A stretch of 64,000 bases of DNA from Mycolicibacterium parafortuitum (GTDB taxonomy: Bacteria; Actinomycetota; Actinomycetes; Mycobacteriales; Mycobacteriaceae): the NCBI RefSeq assembly GCF_010725485.1, contig NZ_AP022598.1:3100001-3164000 (forward strand), read 5' to 3'. Below the pieces are notes generated by a model. It was not told where the DNA came from, ran no database searches, and saw only the letters and a list, made by a program, of their open reading frames with translations. Each line of letters opens with the position of its first letter. Within the stretch, counting starts at the first letter, position 1. Made by a program: the position numbers and the translations under genes. Shown piece after piece: positions 9,379 to 19,071 of this stretch.

Positions 9379-10560
9379 ATGACGACATCAGTGATCGTTG
9401 CTGGAGCCCGTACGCCCGTTGGCAAGTTGTCGGGTTCGCTGAAGGGTTTCAAGGGCAGTGACCTCGGTGCCGTGGCGATCAAGGGCGCGCTGGAGAAGGC
9501 GAACGTTCCCGCCTCCGCCGTCGAGTACGTGATCATGGGCCAGGTGCTCTCGGCCGGGGCCGGGCAGATGCCCGCACGCCAGGCCGCGGTCGCCGCCGGG
9601 ATCCCGTGGGACGTGGCGTCGCTGACCATCAACAAGATGTGCCTGTCCGGCATCGACGCGATCGCGCTGGCCGATCAGCTGATCCGGGCCGGGGAATTCG
9701 ACGTGATCGTCGCCGGCGGCCAGGAGTCGATGACCCAGGCGCCGCACCTGCTGATGAACAGCCGCGCGGGCTACAAGTACGGCGACGTCACCGCGCTCGA
9801 CCATCTGGCCTACGACGGCCTGCACGACGTGTTCACCGACCAGCCGATGGGCGCGCTCACCGAGCAGCGCAACGACGTCGACCAGTTCACCCGCGAGGAG
9901 CAGGACGCGTTGGCCGCCGAGTCGCACCAGAAGGCCGCGCGCGCCTGGAAGGACGGGGTGTTCGCCGACGAGGTCGTGCCGGTGAAGATCCCGCAGCGCA
10001 AGGGTGATCCGATCGAGTTCACCGAGGACGAGGGCATCCGCGCCGACACCACCGTCGAGTCGCTGGCCGGCCTGCGGCCCGCGTTCCGCAAGGACGGCAC
10101 CATCACCGCCGGGTCCGCGTCGCAGATCTCCGACGGCGCGTGCGCCGTCGTCGTGATGAACAAGGCCAAGGCCGAGGAGCTGGGCCTGACCTGGCTGTGT
10201 GAGATCGGCGCCCACGGCGTGGTGGCCGGTCCGGACTCGACACTGCAGAGCCAGCCCGCCAACGCGATCAAGAAGGCCATCGCCAAGGAAGGCATCAGCG
10301 TCGACCAGCTCGACGTCATCGAGATCAACGAGGCGTTTGCGGCGGTGTCGCTGGCGTCGACGAAGGAGCTGGGCGTGGATCCGGCGAAGGTCAACGTCAA
10401 CGGCGGGGCCATCGCCATCGGGCACCCGATCGGGATGTCCGGAGCCCGCATCACCCTGCACGCCGCGCTGGAGCTGGCGCGCAAGGGTTCGGGCTACGCG
10501 GTCGCCGCGCTGTGCGGCGCCGGCGGCCAGGGCGACGCGCTGGTGCTCCGCAGGCCCTGA
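9379..10560 (+). CDS. fadA4: acetyl-CoA C-acetyltransferase
   Basis: A 393-residue thiolase. The nucleophilic Cys88 lies in [11 protein letters not shown], the catalytic His349 in [11 protein letters not shown] and the acid/base Cys379 in CGAGGQGDA. All three are present, so both biosynthetic and degradative chemistry are possible. GGAGG 5-9 bases upstream of the ATG is a good ribosome binding site. Position next to the epimerase and the thioredoxin-like gene matches M. tuberculosis Rv1323 (fadA4), a tetrameric acetoacetyl-CoA thiolase type. Confidence 0.93.
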   Translation: MTTSVIVAGARTPVGKLSGSLKGFKGSDLGAVAIKGALEKANVPASAVEYVIMGQVLSAGAGQMPARQAAVAAGIPWDVASLTINKMCLSGIDAIALADQLIRAGEFDVIVAGGQESMTQAPHLLMNSRAGYKYGDVTALDHLAYDGLHDVFTDQPMGALTEQRNDVDQFTREEQDALAAESHQKAARAWKDGVFADEVVPVKIPQRKGDPIEFTEDEGIRADTTVESLAGLRPAFRKDGTITAGSASQISDGACAVVVMNKAKAEELGLTWLCEIGAHGVVAGPDSTLQSQPANAIKKAIAKEGISVDQLDVIEINEAFAAVSLASTKELGVDPAKVNVNGGAIAIGHPIGMSGARITLHAALELARKGSGYAVAALCGAGGQGDALVLRRP

Positions 10561-10613
10561 GCGCCCGGTTCGTCAACGACGCAATGTAGTAGCTGAGGTC
10601 CGCTTCGGGCACA

Positions 10614-10997
10614 ATGGCGGCCATGACTAGCGCTTATGACCTCCGCACCGCGGCGGGATGGTTCCGGTTGATCGCGTTCGCCGAGGCGGTGAGCTGGGTC
10701 GGTCTGCTGCTGGGCATGTACTTCAAGTACCTGGGTTCCCCGCAGACCGAGATCGGTGTGAAGATCTTCGGCCCGCTGCACGGCGCCGTCTTCGTCGCGT
10801 TCGTCGCCGCCGCACTCGCCGTCGGCTACACCGTCCGATGGGGCGCGCTGACATGGTTGCTGGCGTTGCTGGCGAGCATCGTGCCACTCGGTAGTGTGAT
10901 GTTCCTCATATGGGCTGATCGGACCGGTCGGATGGGCTCGCGGCCGGCGCCGGAGCGCATCGGCGGGACGGGCACTCCGGTACCGGAAACGACGTGA
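10614..10997 (+). CDS. DUF3817 small membrane protein
   Basis: A 127-residue protein with three to four hydrophobic segments and the DUF3817 pattern AAGWFRLIAFAEAVSWVGLLLG, MYFKYL, HGAVFVAFVAAALAV. It ends with a short polar tail. Function of the family is unknown; members sit in the cytoplasmic membrane. An internal ATG at 10623 (MTSAYDL) is an equally good start, as no clear ribosome binding site separates them. A second DUF3817 gene occurs at 32733-33077. Confidence 0.82.
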   Translation: MAAMTSAYDLRTAAGWFRLIAFAEAVSWVGLLLGMYFKYLGSPQTEIGVKIFGPLHGAVFVAFVAAALAVGYTVRWGALTWLLALLASIVPLGSVMFLIWADRTGRMGSRPAPERIGGTGTPVPETT

Positions 10998-11010
10998 CAG
11001 ACTTGTCCTT

Positions 11011-11907
11011 GTGACACGTCCAGGACCACGAATCTCACCCGCTCTGGCCGGTGCGGTCGACCTGTCGGCCCTCAAACAGCGGCCCGCCCCGTCCGGCGAA
11101 GGCGCATCCGGCGCGACGCCCGGCGGAGTGGAGGTCACCGAAGCCAACCTCGAAGCCGAGGTGCTGGTCCGGTCCACCGAGGTGCCCGTCGTCGTGCTGC
11201 TCTGGTCGCCGCGCAGCGACGCCAGCATCCAGCTCGGTGAAGCACTGGGAGCGCTGGCCGCCGCCGACGGATCCACATGGGCCTTCGCGACGATCAACGT
11301 CGACACCACCCCGCGGGTTGCGCAGATGTTCGGTGTGCAGGCCGTGCCGACCGTGGTGGCGCTCGCCGCGGGCCGGCCGATCTCCAGCTTCGAGGGCATG
11401 CAGCCGCCGGACCAGCTTCGCCGCTGGATCGACTCGCTGTTGAACGCCGTCGCCGGCAAACTCGGCGGCCCGGGCGGCGACGCGCCGGAGGACGAGGTCG
11501 ACCCGCGTGTCGAACAGGCCAGGTCGCTGCTCGACTCGGGCGACTTCGACGGCGCCCTCGCGGCCTACCAGGCGATCCTCGACGCCGAGCCGAACCACGA
11601 CGAAGCCAAGGGGGCGGTGCGCCAGATCGCGTTCCTGCAGCGTGCGACGACCCATCCGCAGAACGCGGTCGCGCTCGCCGACGCCGCACCCGACGACATC
11701 GACGCCGCATTCGCCGCCGCCGACGTCGAGGTTTTGCAGCAGCAGATCGCACCCGCGTTCGCACGGCTCACGGCGTTGGTGAAGCGCACCGCCGGAGACG
11801 ACCGCACCAGGGTGCGTACCCGGCTGATCGAGCTCTTCGAGTTGTTCGATCCTGCCGACCCCGAGGTGATCGCGGGGCGGCGCAACCTCGCCAACGCGCT
11901 GTACTGA
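11011..11907 (+). CDS. thioredoxin-like/TPR co-chaperone protein (Rv1324-like)
   Basis: A 298-residue protein with a thioredoxin fold at about residues 45-150 followed by tetratricopeptide-like helices, the layout of CnoX/YbbN proteins. The usual WCxxC redox site is replaced by WSPRSD, so no disulfide exchange is expected and the domain probably binds proteins. The remaining thioredoxin features (FATINVDTTPRVAQMFGVQAVPTVVAL) are intact. GTG start; its stop is 15 bases from the convergent glgB stop. Corresponds in place and length to M. tuberculosis Rv1324. Confidence 0.88.
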   Translation: MTRPGPRISPALAGAVDLSALKQRPAPSGEGASGATPGGVEVTEANLEAEVLVRSTEVPVVVLLWSPRSDASIQLGEALGALAAADGSTWAFATINVDTTPRVAQMFGVQAVPTVVALAAGRPISSFEGMQPPDQLRRWIDSLLNAVAGKLGGPGGDAPEDEVDPRVEQARSLLDSGDFDGALAAYQAILDAEPNHDEAKGAVRQIAFLQRATTHPQNAVALADAAPDDIDAAFAAADVEVLQQQIAPAFARLTALVKRTAGDDRTRVRTRLIELFELFDPADPEVIAGRRNLANALY

Positions 11908-11922
11908 CGTCGGCGCGACCGG

Positions 11923-14160
11923 TCAGCGCGCCTGGGGCGGCTCGGGGATCTCGGGCTCGAACCACAGCGCCGACAGCGGCGGCAAGACCATCACCGCCGA
12001 GGCGGGCCTGCCGTGCCACGGCTCGTCGGTCGCCTCGACCGCGCCGTAGTTGCCGATACCCGACCCGTGATAGGTGTCGGAGTCGGTGTTGAGAACCTCG
12101 CGCCAGGTCCCGGCGTGCGGCAATCCCAGCCGGTAGCTGCTGTGTTCGGATCCCGAGAAGTTGAGCACGCACGCCAGCATCGAGCCGTCGTCGCCGAACC
12201 GGAGGAAGCTCAGCACGTTGTTGGCCGAGTCGTTGGCGTCGATCCACGAGTAACCCTCGGGTTGGGTGTCCCGCGACCACAGCGCCCGGCGGCTGCGGTA
12301 GATGGCGTTCGCGTCGGTCAGCATGCGCAGGATTCCGTCGGAGAAGCCCTGCTCGTCGAGCTGGTACCAGTCGACGCCGCGCTCCTCGGACCATTCGGCG
12401 CGTTGTCCGAACTCCTGGCCCATGAACAGCAGCTGCTTACCGGGATGGGCCCACTGATAGGCCAACAGGCTGCGGATGCCCGCGGCCTTCATGTGGTCGT
12501 TGCCCGGCATCCGGCCCCACAGCGTGCCCTTGCCGTGCACCACCTCGTCGTGACTGATGGGCAGCACGAAGTTCTCGCTGAACGCGTACAGCAGCGAGAA
12601 CGTCATCTCGTGGTGGTGGTAGCTGCGGTGGATGGGGTCGCGCTTGATGAACTCCAGCGTGTCGTTCATCCAGCCCATGTTCCACTTCATCGAGAAGCCA
12701 AGGCCGCCAAGGTTTGTCGGGCGGGTGACGCCGGGCCAGGAGGTGGACTCCTCGGCGATCGTGACCACGCCGGGGTTGATCTTGTGCACGGTGGCGTTCA
12801 TCTCCTGAAGGAACTGCACCGCCTCCAGGTTCTCGCGACCGCCGTAGATGTTCGGGGTCCAGCCGCCCTCCGGGCGTGAGTAGTCGAGATAGAGCATGGA
12901 CGCCACGGCGTCCACCCGCAGGCCGTCGACGTGGTACTCCTGCAGCCAGTACAGCGCGTTGGCGACCAGGAAGTTCCGGACCTCGGCCCGGCCGAAGTCG
13001 AAGACATAGGTGCCCCAGTCCAGCTGCTCACCCCGTCGGGGGTCGCCGTGCTCATAGAGCGCGGTGCCGTCGAACCGGCCCAGCGCCCACGAGTCCTTCG
13101 GGAAGTGCGCGGGCACCCAGTCGACGATGACGCCGATCCCGGCACGGTGCAGCGCGTCGACCAGGTACCGGAACTCGTCGGGGGAGCCGAACCGCGCCGA
13201 CGGCGCGTAGTACGACGTGACCTGGTAGCCCCACGAGCCGCCGAACGGATGCTCGGCCACCGGCAGCATCTCGACGTGGGTGAAGCCGTGTTCGACGAGG
13301 TATTCGGTGAGTTGCTCGGCGAGCTCGGTGTAGCTGAGCCCGGGCCGCCACGAACCCAGGTGCACCTCGTAGGTGCTCATCGGCTCGAACACGGGGTTGC
13401 GCAGTGCGCGCCCGCTCATCCACTCGGCGTCGTCCCAGGTGTAGCTGCTCTCGAACACCCGCGAGGCGGTCTGCGGCGGGATCTCGGTGGCGAAGGCCAT
13501 CGGATCGGCGCGATCGGTGACCGCGCCGTCGGCGCCGTGCACCCGGAACTTGTAGAGGCCGTGCTCGGGAAAGCCGGGCCAGAACAACTCCCAGACGCCG
13601 GTGGACCCGAGCACCCGCATCTGCGCTTCGTTGCCCCAGTGGTTGAAATCGCCGGTGACGCTGACGCCCTTGGCATTCGGCGCCCATACGGCGAACGACA
13701 CCCCGGTCACCTCACCGTCGGCGGTGGTGAACGTGCGCCGGTGCGCGCCCAGCACCTCCCAGAGCCGCTCGTGCCGGCCCTCGGAGAACAGGTGCAGATC
13801 GACCTCACCCAGGGTCGGCAAGAATCGGTAGGCGTCGGCCACGGTGTGCACGAACGCGGACTCGTCGTCGGAGTAGCGGATCTCGAACCGGTAGTCGATC
13901 AGGTTGGTGAACGGCACGGCGACCGCGAACAACCCGGCCTCGACGTGGCGCAGCGCGTACCGGTTGGCGCCGATGACCGCGACGACCGATACGGCGTGCG
14001 GCCGGTAGGCCCGGATGACGGTGTGGTCGCCGTACTCGTGCGCGCCGAGCACCGAGTGCGGGTCATGGTGTTCGCCGGCCAGCAGCCGGTTCAAGTCGGA
14101 GGTGTGCGGCCGCAGATGCGGGCTGTCGATCTGATTCTCCAGGTTGGACGCGTTGGTCAT
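11923..14160 (-). CDS. glgB: 1,4-alpha-glucan branching enzyme
   Basis: A 745-residue GH13 branching enzyme. It has an N-terminal carbohydrate-binding region (residues about 25-230, with [20 protein letters not shown]), a catalytic barrel and a C-terminal all-beta domain. Catalytic signatures are [18 protein letters not shown] (nucleophile Asp), [13 protein letters not shown] (acid/base Glu) and [13 protein letters not shown] (transition-state Asp). It introduces alpha-1,6 branches into glucan made by GlgE. It starts 4 bases after the glgE stop, so glgE-glgB form an operon as in M. tuberculosis Rv1327c-Rv1326c. Confidence 0.97.
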   Translation of the reverse strand: MTNASNLENQIDSPHLRPHTSDLNRLLAGEHHDPHSVLGAHEYGDHTVIRAYRPHAVSVVAVIGANRYALRHVEAGLFAVAVPFTNLIDYRFEIRYSDDESAFVHTVADAYRFLPTLGEVDLHLFSEGRHERLWEVLGAHRRTFTTADGEVTGVSFAVWAPNAKGVSVTGDFNHWGNEAQMRVLGSTGVWELFWPGFPEHGLYKFRVHGADGAVTDRADPMAFATEIPPQTASRVFESSYTWDDAEWMSGRALRNPVFEPMSTYEVHLGSWRPGLSYTELAEQLTEYLVEHGFTHVEMLPVAEHPFGGSWGYQVTSYYAPSARFGSPDEFRYLVDALHRAGIGVIVDWVPAHFPKDSWALGRFDGTALYEHGDPRRGEQLDWGTYVFDFGRAEVRNFLVANALYWLQEYHVDGLRVDAVASMLYLDYSRPEGGWTPNIYGGRENLEAVQFLQEMNATVHKINPGVVTIAEESTSWPGVTRPTNLGGLGFSMKWNMGWMNDTLEFIKRDPIHRSYHHHEMTFSLLYAFSENFVLPISHDEVVHGKGTLWGRMPGNDHMKAAGIRSLLAYQWAHPGKQLLFMGQEFGQRAEWSEERGVDWYQLDEQGFSDGILRMLTDANAIYRSRRALWSRDTQPEGYSWIDANDSANNVLSFLRFGDDGSMLACVLNFSGSEHSSYRLGLPHAGTWREVLNTDSDTYHGSGIGNYGAVEATDEPWHGRPASAVMVLPPLSALWFEPEIPEPPQAR

Positions 14161-14164
14161 GTCG

Positions 14165-16255
14165 TCACTCCCTACGCAACAGGTTGGTTCGTTGGTCGGC
14201 CGGAACTTGCGGCATGTTCAGCACATGCGCCACCGCTCGGGCGGGGTCCAGGCGCACGTAATTGCTTTGCCCCCACTGGTATTCCTCACCGGTGATCTCG
14301 TCGCGCACCCAGAAGCGGTCCTGGGGTTCCATACCCAGCGCGCCCATGTCCAGCCACAGGATGCCCTCTTCGGCGCCGAACGGATTGATCGTCACCACCA
14401 CCAGGACCTGATCGCCGGACGCCGGGTCGAACTTGCTGTAGGCCAGCAGAGCGTCGTTGTCGATGTGGTGGAACGTGATGGTGCGCATCTGTTGCAGCGC
14501 TGGGTGGACCCGACGGATCTCGTTCAGCCTTGTGATGAACGGCTCCAGCGACTCGCCGTCGGCGAGTGCGGCCTCGAAATCGCGGGGTCGCAGCTCGTAC
14601 TTCTCCGAGTTCAGGTACTCCTCGCTGCCCTCGCGCACCGCGCGGTGCTCGAACAACTCGTACCCCGAGTACATCCCCCACGTGGGGCTCATCGTCGACG
14701 CCAGCACCGCCCGGATCGCGAACATTCCCGGCCCGCCGTGCTGCAGGCTCTCGTGCAGGATGTCGGGGGTGTTCACCCACAGGCTCTGCCTGCAGTAATC
14801 GGCGTGCTCGGCGATGGATCGACCGAACTCGACGAGTTCCCACTTGGCGGTGCGCCAGGTGAAGTACGTGTACGACTGCGTGTACCCGAGCTTGGCCAGC
14901 CCGAACAGCCGGGCGGGCCGGGTGAACGCCTCGGCCAGGAACAGCACGTCGGGATCGATGTTCTTGACCTCGGCGATCAGCCAGGCCCAGAAGTTCGGCG
15001 GCTTGGTGTGCGGGTTGTCGACACGAAAGACCTTGACGCCGTGGGACACCCAGAACTTGACGACGCGAAGCACTTCCTCGTACAAGCCCGCTGGGTCGTT
15101 GTCGAAGTTCAGCGGGTAGATGTCCTGGTACTTCTTCGGCGGGTTCTCCGCGTACGCGATGGTGCCGTCGGGCAGGACCGTGAACCACTCGGGATGCTCG
15201 CGCGCCCACGGATGGTCCGGGGCACACTGCAGCGCGAGGTCGAGGGCGATCTCCAGGCCCTCGTCGCGCGCGGCACTGACGAAGTCGTCGAAGTCCTCGA
15301 TGGTGCCGAGATCGGGGTGCACCGCATCGTGGCCGCCCTCGTCGCTACCGATCGCCCACGGCGACCCGACGTCACCGGGGGCGGCGGTGACGCTGTTGTT
15401 GCGGCCCTTGCGGTGCACCTTGCCGATCGGATGGATCGGCGGCAGGTAGACGATGTCGAAGTTCATCCGCGCGATGCGCGGCAGCGCCTTGGTGGCGGTT
15501 TCAAACGTGCCGTGCACCGGGTTGCCCGCATGGTCCCAGCCGCCCGTGGACCGCGGGAAGATCTCGTACCAGGAGCTGAACCGGGCCAGCGGCCGGTCCA
15601 CCCACACGCCGTACTGCGTCCCGCGGGTGACCAGCTCACGCAGCGGGAACCGGTCCAACAGCGCGGTCAGCTCGGGCGCCAGTGCGGCGCCTGCGCGGTA
15701 GAACGGGTCGCCGGGTTCGCGCAGCCGCGCGACGGCCTCGGCGAGCGGGTACCGGTCCTGGCGGGGGACCCCGGTGGCAGCGCGTTCCAGCAGTCGCGCC
15801 CCGATCAGCAGGTCGTTGTCGAGTTCGGCTTCGCTCTGCCCGGCGTCCAGCTTGGCGGTGACGTTCTTGCGCCAGGTGGCGATCGGGTCGCTCCAGCCGT
15901 CGACGCGGAAGGTCCACAGCCCGACCGCGTCGGGGGTGAACTGGCCGTGGAACACGTCTGGTGTGCGGCCCTGCGCCATCGGCAACGCGGTGGGTCTGCC
16001 CCGGTCGCGCGGGGTGACGACCTCCTGGATCGGGACAGCTTCGGGTGAGCGTGCCAGCCCCGGGGGATCGTCGGCCAACGCCGGATAGTCGGTGCCGTGG
16101 TAGCGCACCACCAGCGTGGCCGCCACCGCGTCATGGCCCTCGCGCCAGACCGTCGCACTGACCGGCAGAATCTCGCCGACCACGGCCTTGGCGGGGAAAC
16201 GCCCGAGGGAAACCACGGGCTGGACGTCATCGATCTCGATACGACCGGCGGTCAC
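14165..16255 (-). CDS. glgE: alpha-1,4-glucan:maltose-1-phosphate maltosyltransferase
   Basis: A 696-residue GH13_3 enzyme that transfers maltosyl units from maltose-1-phosphate to alpha-1,4-glucan. Catalytic blocks are [18 protein letters not shown] (nucleophile Asp), FLAEAFTRP (acid/base Glu) and a later NTPDI/LHES region. GTG start with an AGGGAGAG ribosome binding site about 7-14 bases upstream. It begins the operon with glgB and is divergent from glgP across 182 bases, with a SigF-like promoter at 16352-16378. Length and order equal M. tuberculosis Rv1327c. Confidence 0.96.
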   Translation of the reverse strand: MTAGRIEIDDVQPVVSLGRFPAKAVVGEILPVSATVWREGHDAVAATLVVRYHGTDYPALADDPPGLARSPEAVPIQEVVTPRDRGRPTALPMAQGRTPDVFHGQFTPDAVGLWTFRVDGWSDPIATWRKNVTAKLDAGQSEAELDNDLLIGARLLERAATGVPRQDRYPLAEAVARLREPGDPFYRAGAALAPELTALLDRFPLRELVTRGTQYGVWVDRPLARFSSWYEIFPRSTGGWDHAGNPVHGTFETATKALPRIARMNFDIVYLPPIHPIGKVHRKGRNNSVTAAPGDVGSPWAIGSDEGGHDAVHPDLGTIEDFDDFVSAARDEGLEIALDLALQCAPDHPWAREHPEWFTVLPDGTIAYAENPPKKYQDIYPLNFDNDPAGLYEEVLRVVKFWVSHGVKVFRVDNPHTKPPNFWAWLIAEVKNIDPDVLFLAEAFTRPARLFGLAKLGYTQSYTYFTWRTAKWELVEFGRSIAEHADYCRQSLWVNTPDILHESLQHGGPGMFAIRAVLASTMSPTWGMYSGYELFEHRAVREGSEEYLNSEKYELRPRDFEAALADGESLEPFITRLNEIRRVHPALQQMRTITFHHIDNDALLAYSKFDPASGDQVLVVVTINPFGAEEGILWLDMGALGMEPQDRFWVRDEITGEEYQWGQSNYVRLDPARAVAHVLNMPQVPADQRTNLLRRE

Positions 16256-16351
16256 TTGCGACTCTCCCTACCACTCGAACATGCTGCCCGGCGTCCACCG
16301 CGCGCGTCGTTTCTGGTCTCGTCTTCGGCCTCGATGTGCCCTGTCGCGCCT

Positions 16352-16378
16352 ATACCCACCGTAGTGTCCGGCTCAACC
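16352..16378 (-). promoter_or_regulatory. SigF-like promoter upstream of glgE-glgB
   Basis: Read on the minus strand, GGTT (16378-16375) is followed after 17 bases by GGGTAT (16357-16352). This resembles the mycobacterial SigF pattern (GGTTT or GTTT, 15-17 bases, GGGTAT). The -10 part is perfect and the -35 part is GGTTG rather than GGTTT. It would give a leader of about 90 bases before the GTG of glgE. Stress or stationary-phase expression of glucan synthesis would follow if it works. Confidence 0.45.
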
Positions 16379-16437
16379 TTCTGTCGGTCATCCGAGGCGG
16401 CGGACGCGGGCGGCCGGCCACAGTAACGTGAAGACGC

Positions 16438-19068
16438 GTGAAGGCACTCCGCAGGTTCACCGTCCGCGCCCATCTTCCCGACCGACTGACGGCGCTGGAA
16501 CCGCTGTCGGTCAATCTGCGCTGGTCATGGGACAAGCCGACCCAGGATCTGTTCGAGGCGATCGACCCACAGGTGTGGGATCAGGTGGACGGGGACCCGG
16601 TGGCGCTGCTCGGGCAGGTGGCCCCCGCCCGGCTGGAGGAACTCGCCGGTGACGAATCGTTCGTCCAGAGGCTCGGGCTGCTGGCCGCGGATCTCGATAA
16701 CTACCTGACCAGGCCGTTGTGGTACCAGGGGCTGGCCGGTGAGCAGGGCGTCGAACCGCCGAAAGGCATCGCGTACTTCTCGATGGAATTCGGCGTGGCC
16801 GAGGTGTTGCCGAACTATTCCGGCGGCCTCGGGATCCTCGCCGGCGACCACCTGAAGTCGGCCTCCGATCTCGGGCTGCCGCTGATCGCCGTCGGGCTGT
16901 ACTACCGCTCCGGGTACTTCCGCCAGTCGCTGTCGGCCGACGGCTGGCAGCACGAGAGCTATCCCGCGCTCGATCCGCAGGGTCTGCCGCTGCGACTGCT
17001 TACCGACCAGGCCGGCGCCCCGGTGCTGATCAAGCTCGCCCTGCCCGACGACGCACAGCTCAACGCTCAGGTATGGGTCGCGCAGGTCGGCCGAATCCCG
17101 TTGCTGCTGTTGGATTCCGACATCCCGGAGAACGAGCACGACCTGCGCACCGTCACCGACCGGCTCTACGGTGGCGACCAGGAACACCGGATCAAGCAGG
17201 AGATCCTGGCCGGGATCGGCGGGGTTCGGGCGATCCGGGCGTTCACCGAGATCGAGGGGCTTCCCGCACCCGAGGTGTTCCATATGAACGAGGGCCACGC
17301 CGGCTTCCTCGGCGCCGAGCGGATCCGTGAGCTCATCGAGGCGGGCCTCGACTTCGACACCGCGCTGGCCGTGGTGCGGGCGTCGACGGTGTTCACCACC
17401 CACACACCGGTGGCCGCGGGCATCGACCGTTTCCCGGCCGAGATGGTGGAGCGCTACTTCGGGGCCGGATCCGAGGAGGCATCGGTCGGCGGTTCCCGGC
17501 TGCTGCCGGGCGTGCCGCTTGAGCGCATCCTCGCCTTCGGCGCCGAAGACGACCCGTCGAAGTTCAACATGGCGCACATGGGCCTGCGGCTCGCGCAGCG
17601 CGCCAACGGCGTCTCGCTGCTGCACGGCCGCGTGAGCCGCGAGATGTTCAACGAACTGTGGCCGGGGTTCGACCCGGCCGAGGTGCCGATCGGATCGATC
17701 ACCAACGGGGTGCACGCGCCGACCTGGGCGGCCCCGCAGTGGATCGAGCTCGGCCGCGAACTGCTCGGCAGCGAGGACCTGACCCAGCTGCGCGAGATGG
17801 AGTCCTGGTCGAGGCTGCAGAAGGTCGACCCGGGTCATCTGTGGTGGATCCGAAACCAGCTGAGAGCGGAGCTGATCGAGGACGTGCGGGCCCGGCTGCG
17901 CCGTTCCTGCCTGCAGCGCGGTGCCTCCGACGCCGAGTTGGGCTGGATCCCAACGGCTTTCGATCCGAACGTGCTGACCATCGGCTTCGCTCGCCGGGTT
18001 CCCACGTACAAGCGGCTGACGCTGATGCTGCGGGATCCGGAGCGGCTGGCCAACCTGCTGCTCGACGACAACAGGCCGATCCAGCTCATCGTCGCCGGTA
18101 AATCGCATCCCGCCGACGAGGGCGGAAAGGCGCTCATCCAGCAGATCGTGCGCTTCGCCGACCGCGAAGACCTTCGCCACCGCATCGCGTTCCTGCCCGA
18201 TTACGACATGTCGATGGCGCGCAAGCTCTATTACGGGTGCGACGTGTGGTTGAACAACCCGCTGCGGCCGCTCGAGGCCTGTGGCACCTCCGGGATGAAG
18301 AGCGCGCTCAACGGCGGCCTGAATCTGTCGATCCGCGACGGCTGGTGGGACGAGTGGTACGACGGCGAGAACGGCTGGGAGATCCCGACCGCCGACGGTC
18401 TGGCCGATGAGAACCGTCGCGACGACCTGGAGGCGGCGGCGCTCTACGACTTGTTGGAGCGCGCCGTCACGCCCAAGTTCTACGACCGGGACGAACACGG
18501 GGTACCTACCCGCTGGGTCGAGATGGTGCGGCACACCCTGCAGTCGCTCGGCCCGAAGGTGTTGGCGTCCAGGATGGTTCGCGACTACACGCAGAAGTAC
18601 TACCTGCCCGCCGCCTCGGCGCTGCGCGCGGTGATCGAGCCCGGGCTGCCCGACGCCGGCGAGTACTCGATGCCGTTCGGTTCGGCCCGCGAGCTCGCCG
18701 ACTACCGTCGCCGTGCCGAGCATGCGTGGCCGCGGATCGCGATCGCCGACGTCGACAGCTACGGGCTGCCCGATGTGCCGCTGCTGGGCTCGGAGTTGAC
18801 CCTGACCGCGCAGGTGGACCTCGCCGGGCTGCGGCCCGACGAGGTGGTGGTGCAGGCGGTGCTCGGCCGGGTGGACGGTGGAGACGTGCTGGTGGATCCG
18901 GCGACCGTGCCGATGATCCACACCGGCACCGCCGACAACGGCAACGAGGTCTTCACGGCGACCACGCCGTTGCCGTTCGCCGGTTCTGTCGGCTACACGG
19001 TTCGCGTGCTGCCGCGTCACCGGCTGCTGGCCGGAACCAGCGAACTGGGATTGGTCACCCTCGCCTGA
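16438..19068 (+). CDS. glgP: alpha-glucan (glycogen) phosphorylase
   Basis: An 876-residue GT35 phosphorylase of the actinobacterial alpha-glucan phosphorylase type. The N-terminus has the DUF3417-type region (residues 1-110: ALEPLSVNLRWSWDKPTQDLF). The core follows with KGIAYFSMEFGV, HMNEGHAGF and TTHTPVAAGIDRF. The pyridoxal-phosphate lysine lies in ACGTSGMKSALNGG. It releases glucose-1-phosphate from alpha-1,4-glucan. GTG start without a ribosome binding site; TAACGT ends 8 bases before it, so a leaderless transcript is possible. The stop is 3 bases from the convergent metallopeptidase. Matches Rv1328. Confidence 0.95.
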   Translation: MKALRRFTVRAHLPDRLTALEPLSVNLRWSWDKPTQDLFEAIDPQVWDQVDGDPVALLGQVAPARLEELAGDESFVQRLGLLAADLDNYLTRPLWYQGLAGEQGVEPPKGIAYFSMEFGVAEVLPNYSGGLGILAGDHLKSASDLGLPLIAVGLYYRSGYFRQSLSADGWQHESYPALDPQGLPLRLLTDQAGAPVLIKLALPDDAQLNAQVWVAQVGRIPLLLLDSDIPENEHDLRTVTDRLYGGDQEHRIKQEILAGIGGVRAIRAFTEIEGLPAPEVFHMNEGHAGFLGAERIRELIEAGLDFDTALAVVRASTVFTTHTPVAAGIDRFPAEMVERYFGAGSEEASVGGSRLLPGVPLERILAFGAEDDPSKFNMAHMGLRLAQRANGVSLLHGRVSREMFNELWPGFDPAEVPIGSITNGVHAPTWAAPQWIELGRELLGSEDLTQLREMESWSRLQKVDPGHLWWIRNQLRAELIEDVRARLRRSCLQRGASDAELGWIPTAFDPNVLTIGFARRVPTYKRLTLMLRDPERLANLLLDDNRPIQLIVAGKSHPADEGGKALIQQIVRFADREDLRHRIAFLPDYDMSMARKLYYGCDVWLNNPLRPLEACGTSGMKSALNGGLNLSIRDGWWDEWYDGENGWEIPTADGLADENRRDDLEAAALYDLLERAVTPKFYDRDEHGVPTRWVEMVRHTLQSLGPKVLASRMVRDYTQKYYLPAASALRAVIEPGLPDAGEYSMPFGSARELADYRRRAEHAWPRIAIADVDSYGLPDVPLLGSELTLTAQVDLAGLRPDEVVVQAVLGRVDGGDVLVDPATVPMIHTGTADNGNEVFTATTPLPFAGSVGYTVRVLPRHRLLAGTSELGLVTLA

Positions 19069-19071
19069 GGT

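Noticed and set aside
10960..11907. Loss of the thioredoxin cysteines as a mutation
   Set aside because: WSPRSD instead of WCxxC looks odd, but CnoX/YbbN-type proteins commonly lack the redox pair, so this is normal for the family.
12931..16048. Long plus-strand open frames (454 and 634 codons) across glgB and glgE
   Set aside because: They are antisense to clearly conserved GH13 enzymes, their predicted proteins are low-complexity Arg/Val/His-rich, and no domain is visible. They arise from high GC at third positions.
16525..19020. An 831-codon minus-strand open frame across glgP
   Set aside because: It is the antisense shadow of the GT35 phosphorylase, with no motif and no ribosome binding site.
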